Shown here one piece after another: positions 1-10,414 of a DNA stretch of 64,000 bases; position 1 is the first letter of the stretch, and the number at the start of each line of letters is the position of its first letter. The position numbers and the translations under genes are program-made. Location: the NCBI GenBank assembly GCA_947646735.1, contig CANTFK010000987.1:496001-560000 (forward strand). Direction: 5' to 3'. This stretch comes from Peronospora farinosa. Its lineage: Eukaryota > Oomycota > Peronosporomycetes > Peronosporales > Peronosporaceae. Below the pieces are notes generated by a model that was not told the origin of the DNA, searched no databases, and saw only the letters and a program-made list of their open reading frames with translations.

Positions 1-1405
1 GCGGTTGTACCGCATTGTTCGACTTGTTGTTGATTCACTCACAATGCTTCAGGTGTCTGTGATTCTTGACGTAGAAAGTGAGTGGTTCCCTAGATCCCCG
101 GACTTGACCTGCTTTGCGACGACATTGAACAAGTCGCCCATGGCATGTACTTGTTCTCACTGCAAAATCGCCGTAGCCGCGCTCGTGTCCGGTACGAAAC
201 CAACCTTGTGCTGGATTCACTTATACTGTCGAGCTATAAGATCCCCTTTACACTCATTACTTAGCGAGAACTACTTTGCTCTTTCAAGCGATTCTTATAG
301 TCTTCGCACTCGTCGTGGTGCTGCCAATGTCCATTTACTTTAGTTGTTTCAATGCAAAACCATCAACATTCGTTTAGGCCTACGGCATGCAGTGGTCGCC
401 GTATATCCGAGGGGTGCATTGTCAAACTCCATGTTCACGCCAGGCGAACGAGCTTTATCATACGCGAATTTACCAAGACCTTTTGAGCATCTTATCGAAT
501 GCAGTGAAGTTCTGTAAGAAGTGTCGGTAGTGATATCGCAATGTCGCATTCTTCTTTTTTGCCGTTCCATTCAGGTACCGTCTGAGTTTGTCCCAACAGG
601 TTTTGTGAGGCCAGTCTTCCCACGTCGCAAATCATGATCACGGGCTCATTGTTGTATACATCAGTACTAAATGTATCATCCAGCACGCAGACACGCACCT
701 CTTTAACGATGTGGACAGACGTAGGTTGACCCTCAGGCCAGATACTGTCAACTTCTGCTAGCATGGAAATAGTTGATGCTCGATATAGTCGCATCAAGTC
801 CAGGGCTTTGCCATTGTTGTTACTACAGTTGATCAAGGCTTACAGCACATACCATTAGCTTCCCAATTAGTGAGACCTTGTGGTCCATGTCGCGGTAGCA
901 GCTGGAAACCAACGAAGTCACGACAGACATGTCCATGCAGTTGTGTTTCGATTGTGAACCACTGTAGTATACGATTGTTTGCAAAAGCACTTGTAAAGCT
1001 TTCGATGGCAAGTTTTGCCATAGAGTATAATGGCTCAGTCTGTAGCCGTCGACGCCCATCTACTTTGAGTCGCATTGGCACGCACTGTAATGGTCTTAGG
1101 ACTTTGTCCGATCGATGTGCACGATAGTCAATAGCAAAACAAATCGCTCTTTATGTTTGATTCGAGCAATTCTTCATGGCACCGTCAGCAGCTGATGCAT
1201 GGAAACCCGATTTGTTCAGGTGGAAAGGCCACCAGTAAAAGCTTCAGCTCGTGCGAGAGAAGGGAGGACCATGATTAGTGAGCTCGCAAGCTTTATCTTG
1301 GCGGCGGCGACAGTGTCACGAAGACAATCCTCGTATAATCGATTGAAATCGACCAGGTCAGCTCGGGATTTTCATTGGAAAGCACAAAAAGCGAGTACTT
1401 GTAGA
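1..1405. other. 5' flank without a recognised gene
   Basis: Only short, mutually overlapping open frames are present. The best run is on the minus strand between about 340 and 1081 and moves through all three frames (349-570, 492-836, 833-1081). This could be an eroded gene or chance. No domain was recognised. The plus strand upstream of 1406 is open from 1199, but that part reads as non-signal, basic sequence and is probably untranslated. Confidence 0.4.
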
Positions 1406-3691
1406 ATGCTACGCGTGCCATGGCTTGGGGCTATCGTCCTGACGTCAAGCGGCAGCTTATCAGTGCTCGCAGACTACTCGACAGTTGAAATCTACACGGA
1501 CGCCAACTGTAAATCGATTCCCTTGGTAGTAACTCTCGAAATGACCAACTCGACTTGTACGACGAATGATGCGTGCATTGCCACGGAGATTAATGACTCG
1601 GCCTACTACTTTGCACAGCGATGCGCGACCGACCGGCTCAAGTACACCTCATCGTTATTTACTGGTGCCAAGTACCTGATGATTGACGGCTTCACGAAAG
1701 AAGGCTGTCAGTCGTACGCGCGTTCAAACGTTTTCCTTGCTGCCGGAACGTGCCAACTCGCGTCATACGTCGGTACACGCAGTGGAATCGCGACACTCTT
1801 CAATGACGGATCGGCATTTATGACTATCTACAACGACGCAGCGTGCGGTACCAAGGCACAGACGTTCGACCTTAATGCCTCCACCATTCGCGATCATACG
1901 TGCTACCGGGGCTACAACAAGTTCTACACGTCGGAACACACAGGTATCGATTTGGAGAGTGCTTCTAGCGACAGCGGCTATACTAGGACTACAACCATGT
2001 CCACGAACAAATCCAAGATGGGCACGGGTGGGCTGCTCGGTATCGTGCTTGTATGTCTATTAATCGTGGTCCTTCCTGCTGTGCTGATCTATCGCAAGGT
2101 GCGCCGAACAAAGCAAAAGGAAAAGCGTGACAGCCCTCGCACTCAATCTCGCGATGTTGCATTGGCTAGTGACAAGTTCGACAACGAGGAGCGATATGCT
2201 CCAGACATGTCTCCCAAGGTTGACTCGAGAACTACTTTTAGCTCGCAAATAAAAGGATCGGCACCAGTCCGGCGTGATATTGAGCTATCCTATGATCGTT
2301 TGCGTAGTGATGGGCAGCGCGAAACTCCTGTGCACTTCCAAAAGGACGAACAGCGGAGCAGAAAATTACGGGGTGAAGAACGAAGAAGTGGAGGCAGGTG
2401 GCACAGTGAAAGTTTTCGAGGCGACTCCGTTGGTTGTAACGACCAACTGCATCCGAACGAGCTTGGCACTACCTCGATGCGCGAAAATCGGCTGCAACGG
2501 GAGGGTTTGAGTAATAACCCAGCGCACAGCAACTCGATCTATACTTACTGCCCGTCAAGTGAACGCATGCACGAAGAGAGTCAGCGGAATGAGAGACAAC
2601 GCGTGGATGACCAGGTGAGAAGCCCTCAAGGATTTAGCAACATCGTAAGGAGTGGTCGGATGCAAATTGTCGATCTGCACAGTCCTCAACTCCCCAATGA
2701 TCCTGTACAGAGTAATGGGGTTCATGGTACAGAAGAGCGATCTGGGCAGCCTATTCACGCTCAAAAATTGCGTGGTCCAGTTACTGCAGATAGTGTCTGT
2801 GAAGACGACGTCATTTTGTCTTCCCGAATCCCACGAGACAGCGTCTTTGTGGAAAACTTGATCGGTCGTGGAGGATATGGCGAAGTGTACAAGGGCACGT
2901 ACAATGGCAGGGTGGTCGCCGTAAAAATGCTGTTCCCGGAGACGCGTAAAAGCACAAGACACGTGACCGAATTTCTGACTGAGGTTAAGATGATAGCGGT
3001 CATGGACCACCCCCGTGTCGTAGAATTTGTTGGTGTGTCGTGGAACAACTTGATGGACTTGTGTGTCGTGACCGAGTATATGGCAGGAGGTGATTTGCGG
3101 GCATGGTTGAGTGACCGCGCAGATAACAATGGTCTCGTTGGCTTTGACTATACGAAAATGAAGATTGCAATGCACGTTGCCCACGCGCTTGCCTATTTGC
3201 ACTCGCTGACTCCATCAGTGATCCACCGTGACTTGAAATCAAGAAACATCTTACTGAACGAGAATCAAGACGCCAAGTTAGCTGATTTTGGTGCGTCTCG
3301 TGAGCGAGTAGACCGCACAATGACGGCAGGAGTTGGCACGTCGCTGTGGATCGCGCCGGAAGTGATGATGGGAGAACGATACGATGAGAAGGCAGACATG
3401 TTTTCATTCGGTGTAGTGCTGTCTGAATTGGATTCTCAACAGACCCCATACACTCACGTAAAGGAGAACAACCCAACAGGACGGAAGATGCCCGAAACAG
3501 CCATCCTTCAGCTAGTGGCCATAGGCAAATTACGTGTAGAATTCTCTCCGGGGGCTCACAAGGGAGTCGTGCAGCTTGGCATAGCATGTACGGTAATTGA
3601 TCCAACGGAGCGGCCAACTGCAGCTGAAGCGCTTCAAAAGCTCCAGGTGATTCTTGGAAAAGAGGCCAAGAGAGTTGGCAAAGCGAAATGA
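1406..3691 (+). CDS. TKL receptor-like protein kinase with Cys-rich ectodomain
   Basis: Single-exon gene for about 761 aa. The frame is open from an ATG at 1199, but the ATG at 1406 starts a clean signal peptide (MLRVPWLGAIVL..., cleaved near SVLA), so I choose it. Residues about 25-200 are a Cys-rich ectodomain starting with a V-E-I-Y-T-D-x-x-C motif that two other kinases in this window share. A membrane segment lies at about 206-229. A long polar, charged juxtamembrane linker follows (about 230-470). The kinase domain starts near 480: glycine loop GRGGYGEV, lysine in VAVKML, HRDLKSRN near 607, DFG near 626, and a TKL-type activation segment ending APEVMMGERYDEKADMFSFG. All catalytic residues are present, so it should be an active Ser/Thr kinase signalling from a membrane. 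The ligand is unknown. AATAAA lies at about 3840. Confidence 0.9.
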   Translation: MLRVPWLGAIVLTSSGSLSVLADYSTVEIYTDANCKSIPLVVTLEMTNSTCTTNDACIATEINDSAYYFAQRCATDRLKYTSSLFTGAKYLMIDGFTKEGCQSYARSNVFLAAGTCQLASYVGTRSGIATLFNDGSAFMTIYNDAACGTKAQTFDLNASTIRDHTCYRGYNKFYTSEHTGIDLESASSDSGYTRTTTMSTNKSKMGTGGLLGIVLVCLLIVVLPAVLIYRKVRRTKQKEKRDSPRTQSRDVALASDKFDNEERYAPDMSPKVDSRTTFSSQIKGSAPVRRDIELSYDRLRSDGQRETPVHFQKDEQRSRKLRGEERRSGGRWHSESFRGDSVGCNDQLHPNELGTTSMRENRLQREGLSNNPAHSNSIYTYCPSSERMHEESQRNERQRVDDQVRSPQGFSNIVRSGRMQIVDLHSPQLPNDPVQSNGVHGTEERSGQPIHAQKLRGPVTADSVCEDDVILSSRIPRDSVFVENLIGRGGYGEVYKGTYNGRVVAVKMLFPETRKSTRHVTEFLTEVKMIAVMDHPRVVEFVGVSWNNLMDLCVVTEYMAGGDLRAWLSDRADNNGLVGFDYTKMKIAMHVAHALAYLHSLTPSVIHRDLKSRNILLNENQDAKLADFGASRERVDRTMTAGVGTSLWIAPEVMMGERYDEKADMFSFGVVLSELDSQQTPYTHVKENNPTGRKMPETAILQLVAIGKLRVEFSPGAHKGVVQLGIACTVIDPTERPTAAEALQKLQVILGKEAKRVGKAK

Positions 3692-4479
3692 AGATACAGG
3701 AAGAGAAATGTTACAACATTCTACACCGTTCCGCGTTATAAGGCTTCAGCACAGCGTGCAATAGGCCGAACCTGTTTGTATGACCTCGGCAGTGGTGAAA
3801 CCAAAGCGTTTTCCAATCCTGCTACTATCGACACTCCAGAATAAAATTGATGTGTATTTGTTGTACTCGTGTGATCTTGTAAGGTGACTTTGTTCTTCTC
3901 AGTTCGAGTCTGTGCACAAGGCGTTACAAGAGATCGAGATAGCCATCAGCGCAAAGCATGGCATACACTTACCAGGATGCAGACCAATGGCACCCGTCTT
4001 GATACCTCCTGAACTTTCAAAAGGAGCGGTCAACACTCTGGTGTTGTTCATTGCTGCTTGTCGGCGCTCCGACAATTATTTTTAAACTTTGGTCAACGAA
4101 AAAAGCTCCCGCTACGGTTGACTATCAACGCACTACTCAAAAGAGCTGCTGGAGCCATACACGCAAGACGTGCGACTTGGCACGGTCTCGTTGAGATCCG
4201 AGTGAAAGTCTCGACCATCAAGTAGTTCTGGAGTACGACTAATGAGTGCTATTTCTTAAACGTAAGTGTCGATCATCGCGACACACCGCTGAGCATGTGA
4301 GCATGATTTCCATTGCTTATCAAGCTATGTCGCTTGAATTGGTACGGCTACATGCAACCTCTATAACCTTCCTGACAACTAGTGATGCCTGTATTGTATC
4401 AAGTATTCCATGTCAAGAGCGTTATAATCTTCCTTTTGTACGAAGGCTGCAACTGATGGACATCTCTAAGGACACAGAC
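3692..4479. other. intergenic, no gene seen
   Basis: 3' flank of the first kinase, with a possible AATAAA at about 3840 and no open frame with recognisable content. The right part may hold the eroded 5' half of the kinase relic that becomes readable from about 4480. Confidence 0.4.
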
Positions 4480-5060
4480 GGAGGTAACGTCCGCATGGTC
4501 CTGATACGATTCGAAGCCGCAAAAGTATCGGACTCATGGGTTTATCGGCACCAAAGTGGTAATCTTCCTCCATATTGCTGAAGGTCTCACATCTTTACGG
4601 CGTCCGACCGACCGTACGATTCGTCGTGACGTCAAGTTAAACAGCATTTTGTTAAACAAGATCCTAGGATGGACTTTGAGGTACGATGACTGCTGAGATC
4701 GACACATCGTACCCAACACCATGATTGTCGACCATAGAATTGTGTTCATTCGGCATTGTATCGACCGTAGAAATGTTTGCGCTCGACATTTGTGCTGGAA
4801 GAACGAGCTATTAGCAGTTGCCGTGTGCACACGAAAGAACCTGACAGCTTATAACGGCAAAAGTTTGCAGATAATGTGGCCAGTCAATGAAATCGTACGG
4901 TCGATCTTAATGCTTGGTCATTGCCCGTTGAAGCGTTAGGTTACAGTCCGTTGATCGAAAAACAATCATGGTTTTGTCGCGTGGTGTTATCGCATGATAT
5001 TGAGGCGAAGAAGAGAGCCAACCGGATCTACAGATCCAGCTCATTTCGTCGTGACGTTGA
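4480..5060 (+). pseudogene. decayed TKL kinase copy
   Basis: Conceptual translation across 4571-4660 gives HIAEGLTSL followed by TIRRDVKLNSILLNK. This aligns with HIAHALTYLHS...IIHRDLKSKNVLLNK of the intact kinase at 16840. The catalytic HRD is read as RRD. Just upstream, 4507-4530 gives a fragment reminiscent of the conserved stretch before it. Downstream, a weak match to the last helix and the R-P-T motif appears near 5010-5030. Stops and frame changes interrupt everything in between, and no DFG can be read. It lies between two intact kinases of the same family and strand, so it is most simply a dead tandem duplicate. The ends are approximate. Confidence 0.6.
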
Positions 5061-6697
5061 AAGTTTTGAAGCGATACCAGAGTCTAATCCTGCTTTGTAT
5101 GTTTACATGGAGCCAACCGATCTGGGTGTGGATACGAATTAAGGGCATTGTGCCCAGGAGAGGCTTGAATGATTTCGATAAATGCTCAGTCATGCAATCA
5201 TCTCAGTATGGTAAGCAAATTGCCCCGCTTGAGTTACTACCATCAACCCCCTTAACCAAGATTTGGTTTCAGTCGACATATCTAATGCCATTGTTTCGAC
5301 ACGCAGTGATGAGCAAGTGAAGCGTGGAAATCACAAGAAAACTACTGCGGCACTCGAAACTCCATCGACATGCCAAGATGCAATGGACATCGCCTCAATC
5401 CCAGATGTGGTTCGATGCGATTAACAGGCCCATATAGAAGAAGACGAACCTCCAACAACAAAAGGCGATCGAAAAAGTAAGTGTTTGCAATCAAGCGCAA
5501 TGAATATGGTGAAATTGATGCTCGACTAGTGGCGTTGGTTCTCGACAACCTTATGCGGTTGACTATTACAATACGTACTCTCCGGTCGCAAACATTTGCG
5601 TCTTCCTGGCAGTGTGTTGGTACGGCTATACAACAGTATGATGTTGATACTGCATTCACCGATGATGTTCTAGGGGAGATGATGTGTATATTTACACGCC
5701 TCAAGGTGTCGTACGTGCAACGAAATCAAGTTTTGAAACTACATCGAAGCTTACCACGAACGAAAACAAGCTCTTGCAACGTGGTTCCAAACGATTTCGA
5801 GTGTTTTGAACAACATCAGGTTTTCTCGCATGTGTTTCAGATCCGTGCGTCAGGATAACAATTTTTTATGAGTGTCCTTCACTTCATGTGAGTATCGTAG
5901 AAACATGCATCGAAACTTTGAGCACCACAAATTCACATGTGCGATAGATCTAACTGAATTTCCCAAACATCCTTTAATCAAAGCCTTGGTTGGCTAAGAA
6001 GCGCCTGTAACTCGGTTCGTCACATATATTGCAATATTCATAGCTCTCGTTCACCACTTCGTCTCCACTTGCATATGATTTAACATTAACCTTGCACGTT
6101 TGCAAGCGGTCAGTACGGGTGGAACTATCTAATCTCTAGCAAAGACAATTGATTTGAGACACCATTGTCAGGCAGCAGTCGGAACCCGACAGGAGACATA
6201 TCCAGGAGTAGCTTTAGATTTTTTAGAAGCAATGGATAGTCTAGTACGTAATGATGTCTTTTATGCAGCAGGAAGTCCATTCCAAGTGTAGCATTTGCCT
6301 AAACGACTTGACGATCGTTGTGACAGTCAGGTGTATGTGTCTATCCATATGAATTCTGACTTGATGGGCTTTCTTGGCGCGTTTTGCAAGGGACTTGTGG
6401 TACTTTGTACAGTGAGGTTGGAGGATGCTGAGGTTCTGTACATCCGGCATGTTTTCCCGGATGGACTGAAGCGAGCTGCACTGTACAAGAGGTTGAACGC
6501 TTTAACAAAAGACAACAATTTCTTGTGTCCGAGCAGTAAGACGAAGACACGGTGGGGTACTATCGGTCTTTGTTTTCCCAGTCTCACTTCTACCTTTTGA
6601 ACTTACAATGGTTGAGTATTCACTCGCCTCATTGAAGAATGACAATGTACGTCCTTGTAGGCTTGACAATACCAAACCTTGGCTGTGAGATATCTAA
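5061..6697. other. no supported gene; possible 5' exons of the next kinase
   Basis: The plus-strand frames 5481-5858 and 6295-6600 are open but show no recognisable domain. The following kinase ORF has no ATG near its 5' end, so one or more of its exons may lie here. I could not identify them. Confidence 0.35.
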
Positions 6698-6709
6698 CAC
6701 GAATTCAAT

Positions 6710-8164
6710 GTGCTTGGTGTAATTGGACAGGGTGAAGTACTTAGCACTGTGAAGAACAACAAGGACCCTGTGGATGATTCCGGAACGGAGAACGACAAAC
6801 CGGCAGTATATCCAACGACTACGGGCAATTCGTATAATAACAATTGGTTCAACTTGACGACTACTTCGCCGGCTAGCACGTCTAATTTGACCCCACCGCC
6901 GGCAGCTATAGACAATGCTTCAGCGTACAAGTCGGTCATATCCGTTTCGGCATCCAATAACACCAGTTCAATGGGCGGAAGCGCCATCGCAGGAATTGTG
7001 GTTGGTGTAGCGTGCCTCGTGTTCATTGTTGCTGCATTTGTGACTATGAAGCGGAAGCGTGCGGCGAGTCAGCACTTTAACATGAACAAACTATCGTCAG
7101 CATTCGAACAATCTCGAGCCCTGCATCTTACTTCGTCCAAATTAGCACCTCCTTCGGGGGTATTTGAACGATTCAACAGCGGTCGCAACGTGACTGAAGA
7201 CCTTCACATGAGTAACAGCTTCAAGCTCACGGATGTGGATGTATTCACAAGGCAGCAAATGAGCATAGGTGGCATTTGGGACGACCCAGTACTTGTTGCT
7301 GCTCGAATTCCTTACAAGAAAGTCCAAATTCAGGAACTTATTGCTCGCGGCGGCTTTGGTCAAGTCTTTCTAGCGGCGTACAATGGCCAGACTGTGGCTG
7401 TGAAGACGTTGCTACCAGAGACGGCCGATGATATGGACGAGGTCAATGCACTGTTTGCAGAAGCTAAAGTCATGGCAACGCTGGAGCATCCTTGCATTAT
7501 CAACTTCATTGGAATTGCTTGGGAATCTTTCAGTTCTATTTGCTGCGTGACGGAGTATATGGTTGGTGGCGATCTGCGTGCTCTACTAAACCACTTTTTG
7601 ATGAATAAGACGCGACCTCAAGGCTTCGACCATGACAAGGTTAAGATCGCAAGTGATATTGTACACGGCTTGACGTATCTCCACTCGATGGAGCCGAATA
7701 TCCTTCACCGCGACCTCAAATCTCGAAACGTGCTGCTGAATTCGCAGCTAAACGCGAAGCTCACGGACTTTGGCGTATCTCGAGAGCGCTCAGACGGAAT
7801 GATGACGAACGCAGTCGGAACTTCCCTCTGGATGGCGCCCGAAGTTATGCTGGGAAGCCATTACGACGGCAAAGCTGACGTCTTTTCTTTTGGCATCTTG
7901 CTGAGTGAACTTGACACGCACTTGATGCCGTACGCTAACGTCCGAAACGCCAGTGGACGCAAACCTTCAGAGACTACCATCTTGCGAAAAGTGGCTGCCG
8001 GTAAACTTCAGGTCGAGTTCTCGCGTGCTTGTCTACCGGAGCTATTGGAACTAGCTAAAGCTTGCATTTCCGTGAACCCCAAGGACCGCCCGACAGCTAG
8101 GGACGCGCTAACAAGACTGGAAACTGCACTTACGTCCTTTGAAGCGGAAGAGGTGGCGTTGTAA
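6710..8164 (+). CDS. TKL receptor-like kinase, 5' end uncertain
   Basis: The open frame starts after a TAA at 6695. Its first codon listed as a start is GTG (6710), with no in-frame ATG until 6971. Two explanations fit. A splice acceptor TTGGACAG ends at 6730, so the true start may be in an upstream exon. Alternatively translation begins at 6971, just before the membrane span. The encoded product has a Ser/Thr/Asn-rich stalk (with N-x-T/S sites), a membrane segment SAIAGIVVGVACLVFIVAAF (about residues 91-110 of the frame) and a short linker. The kinase domain has glycine loop ARGGFGQV near 210, VAVKTL, HRDLKSRN near 332, DFG near 352 and APEVMLGSHYDGKADVFSFG. It is catalytically complete. Unlike the kinases at 1406, 8789 and 16840, no Cys-rich ectodomain is attached in this frame. 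Confidence 0.8.
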   Translation: MLGVIGQGEVLSTVKNNKDPVDDSGTENDKPAVYPTTTGNSYNNNWFNLTTTSPASTSNLTPPPAAIDNASAYKSVISVSASNNTSSMGGSAIAGIVVGVACLVFIVAAFVTMKRKRAASQHFNMNKLSSAFEQSRALHLTSSKLAPPSGVFERFNSGRNVTEDLHMSNSFKLTDVDVFTRQQMSIGGIWDDPVLVAARIPYKKVQIQELIARGGFGQVFLAAYNGQTVAVKTLLPETADDMDEVNALFAEAKVMATLEHPCIINFIGIAWESFSSICCVTEYMVGGDLRALLNHFLMNKTRPQGFDHDKVKIASDIVHGLTYLHSMEPNILHRDLKSRNVLLNSQLNAKLTDFGVSRERSDGMMTNAVGTSLWMAPEVMLGSHYDGKADVFSFGILLSELDTHLMPYANVRNASGRKPSETTILRKVAAGKLQVEFSRACLPELLELAKACISVNPKDRPTARDALTRLETALTSFEAEEVAL

Positions 8165-8788
8165 TGCTAACACACTCGAGCCATTTATATATCTACAAGA
8201 CACTGAGGAGGATAGCACTCCCCAAACACTTTTGCTGAGGTTATGCATATGTGGCAAAAGATGAGCTTTGTGATCCTAGCACCCTTGGTCAAAGAATTCT
8301 TGGATGATTCTGCTAGACAACCAGTCCTACCCTAGTAGTTATGGCAATCATCATCACTATTTGTAGAGTCGTTCATGAGGTACCTCAACAACCTTTTGCA
8401 GCCGTCCATAAGGCCTCAATCAACTAATCGAGATTGCTTCGTTCTCGCCAGTAGCATGCATGATTGTCGACCAACGTATCATTGTACAGTGGCGTAACGA
8501 CAACAGGACACATCAAAAGAAGATCGTCTTGTTGGTGGTAGATAGAGATCACATCAAGTGTATTGTCCTGAAATGAACAAGTGGCGTGTAGTGCTCAGCG
8601 TAAGCAATTGAAGTGAAACTCGTTCATGAAAGCACGTGAAGTGAAGCTTTGCAATCCTCTTCGCCACGCTGGAAAACACGTTTCAAACGGGGTTGTTACA
8701 ACTAATGCCTTTGCTTCCAAGTTATATTACCTTGACATTGATGGTCAATAGATGCAGAAACTCTTCTATAAGGTTCAGAGTCTTGCAG
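8165..8788. other. convergent intergenic region
   Basis: This lies between the 3' ends of two convergent kinases. No open frame of interest. No known element was recognised. Confidence 0.5.
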
Positions 8789-10414
8789 TTAGACTTCCTT
8801 GGCAAGAATTTGCTCTAGCCTACACTGTGCTTCAGCCGCAGTAGGTCGGTTTTTCGGGTCAAGTGAAACACAAGCCAGTCCTAATTCGACCATTGACTGA
8901 GGACACGCTTCAGAAAAGTGAACGCACAATTCGCCAGCAGCCACCATTTGCAAGATCGCCGCGTTCGAGAGCTTGCGTTCCTTGGATGAACAAGACAAGG
9001 TCGTGTTACTCTTTGATAAAGCGTATGGCAAAACGTGAGAGTCGAGTTCCGACAGCACGACGCCGAACGAAAACATATCTGCCTTTTCATCGTAACGCTC
9101 GCCCATCATAATCTCGGGCGCCATCCAGAAAGACGTTCCAATGCCTCCTGTCATGGTCGCATCAATACGTTCCCTAGATATCCCAAAATCTGTCACTTTC
9201 GCGTCCACCGCTTCGTCCAGCAAGATGTTCTTCGACTTTAAGTCACGGTGGATCACTGAAGGACTGCATGAGTGTAGGTATGTTAACGCGATCGAAACGT
9301 GAAGTGCAATCTTGACCTTTGCATGATCGAAGCCAACAGGATATTTCTGGTTGTCAAACTCAGTTATGAGAGCTTTCAAGTCTCCACCAGCCATGTACTC
9401 ACAAACAGCGCAAATATCGAGAAGCTGGTCCCAAGCAACTCCAATGAACGATACGATACGAGGGTGGTCGAGACTTGCCATCAACTTAATCTCTGACAGA
9501 AAAGCGTTCACCTGAGACATCGTTTTCTTCTTTTCAGGAAGCAGCATCTTGACAGCAACTTGTTTGCCATGGTAGCTGCCCATATAGACCTCTCCATATC
9601 CACCTCGGTTAATAAGTTCTACTACCTTCACTTCCGCACGAGGAATACGAGCTGCAATGATAACGTCGTCGTCCCAAGTATGCGAGTCAAGTTGACAAAT
9701 GTCCGAGTTTGTAGTCGTCGCGTAGCTACGGTGCTTCGTCGGACTAAATTGCATCTCATAGGCATCTCCGTTTGCCAGGCGAAATCCCTGAATCGATTCG
9801 TCTTGATTCAGTCTGCGCTGTAGCTGTCGTATTCTGTACACAAGGACGACGACAAGAACCAGCACGAGTAGAACTCCACCGATAATTCCTGCAATGGCAC
9901 CGCCACTAAGTCTGGAGCTACCGTCATTTAGATTGCCATTCGTAGCTGCATCTACCGAGCGCAAGTAGTATTTCCTGTCGTCCAAACATGTATGGCTCGA
10001 GACATCGTCTTTGGTGATCAAGAACGAGACGGAAGGAATAGTGCACGATCCGTCAAGGTAGTACGTCAATTGTGCAGACCCGTTCGAGAAGAGCGTAGCA
10101 ATGACACTTTTGCCATCGACATCAGCAACTTCACACACCCCAGAGGCAGTAAACGCTTTCGATCCGATGTACGTGTTGCAGTCCTCTCCCTTGTATAGAT
10201 CCATGAGCAAGTAGTCGGTATCTTCATAGACACGTTTCGTGTGTTCGTAAACGTCCTCGGACGGACAACTAGTTGCAGTGTAGTAAGTATTACCAGCAAT
10301 GGTCGCCAACATGCAGTCCGAGGTTGAACATGTTCCAGTCGAGATGATAGTCAACGAAACGACCGATTTACACGACGAGTCCGAGTAAACTTCTATCGAT
10401 TGTATCGACGTCAT
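8789..10414 (-). CDS. TKL receptor-like kinase with Cys-rich ectodomain
   Basis: 541-aa frame. The ectodomain (1-165) opens at once with I-E-V-Y-S-D-x-x-C and contains about ten cysteines in the same order as in the kinases at 1406 and 16840. A membrane segment lies at 172-194 (GGAIAGIIGGVLLVLVLVVV). A short linker follows, then the kinase domain: glycine loop NRGGYGEV at 269-276, Lys289 in VAVKM, HRD at 389-391 in HRDLKSKN, DFG at 409-411 and MAPEIMMGERYDEKADMFSF. It appears catalytically intact. The oddity is that the ATG at 10414 is the only in-frame start (TAG 36 nt upstream) and leaves no signal peptide, although its paralogues have one. A signal exon upstream or loss of the leader are both possible. 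It is convergent with the kinase ending at 8164. Confidence 0.88.
   Translation of the reverse strand: MTSIQSIEVYSDSSCKSVVSLTIISTGTCSTSDCMLATIAGNTYYTATSCPSEDVYEHTKRVYEDTDYLLMDLYKGEDCNTYIGSKAFTASGVCEVADVDGKSVIATLFSNGSAQLTYYLDGSCTIPSVSFLITKDDVSSHTCLDDRKYYLRSVDAATNGNLNDGSSRLSGGAIAGIIGGVLLVLVLVVVLVYRIRQLQRRLNQDESIQGFRLANGDAYEMQFSPTKHRSYATTTNSDICQLDSHTWDDDVIIAARIPRAEVKVVELINRGGYGEVYMGSYHGKQVAVKMLLPEKKKTMSQVNAFLSEIKLMASLDHPRIVSFIGVAWDQLLDICAVCEYMAGGDLKALITEFDNQKYPVGFDHAKVKIALHVSIALTYLHSCSPSVIHRDLKSKNILLDEAVDAKVTDFGISRERIDATMTGGIGTSFWMAPEIMMGERYDEKADMFSFGVVLSELDSHVLPYALSKSNTTLSCSSKERKLSNAAILQMVAAGELCVHFSEACPQSMVELGLACVSLDPKNRPTAAEAQCRLEQILAKEV

Noticed and set aside
3000..3617. 205-codon minus-strand frame
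   Set aside because: Opposite-strand shadow of the kinase catalytic domain.
4700..8520. Short similarity ATGATTGTCGACCA near 4720 and near 8460
   Set aside because: Only about 14 bp match and the following sequences do not align; not enough for a repeat or shared relic.
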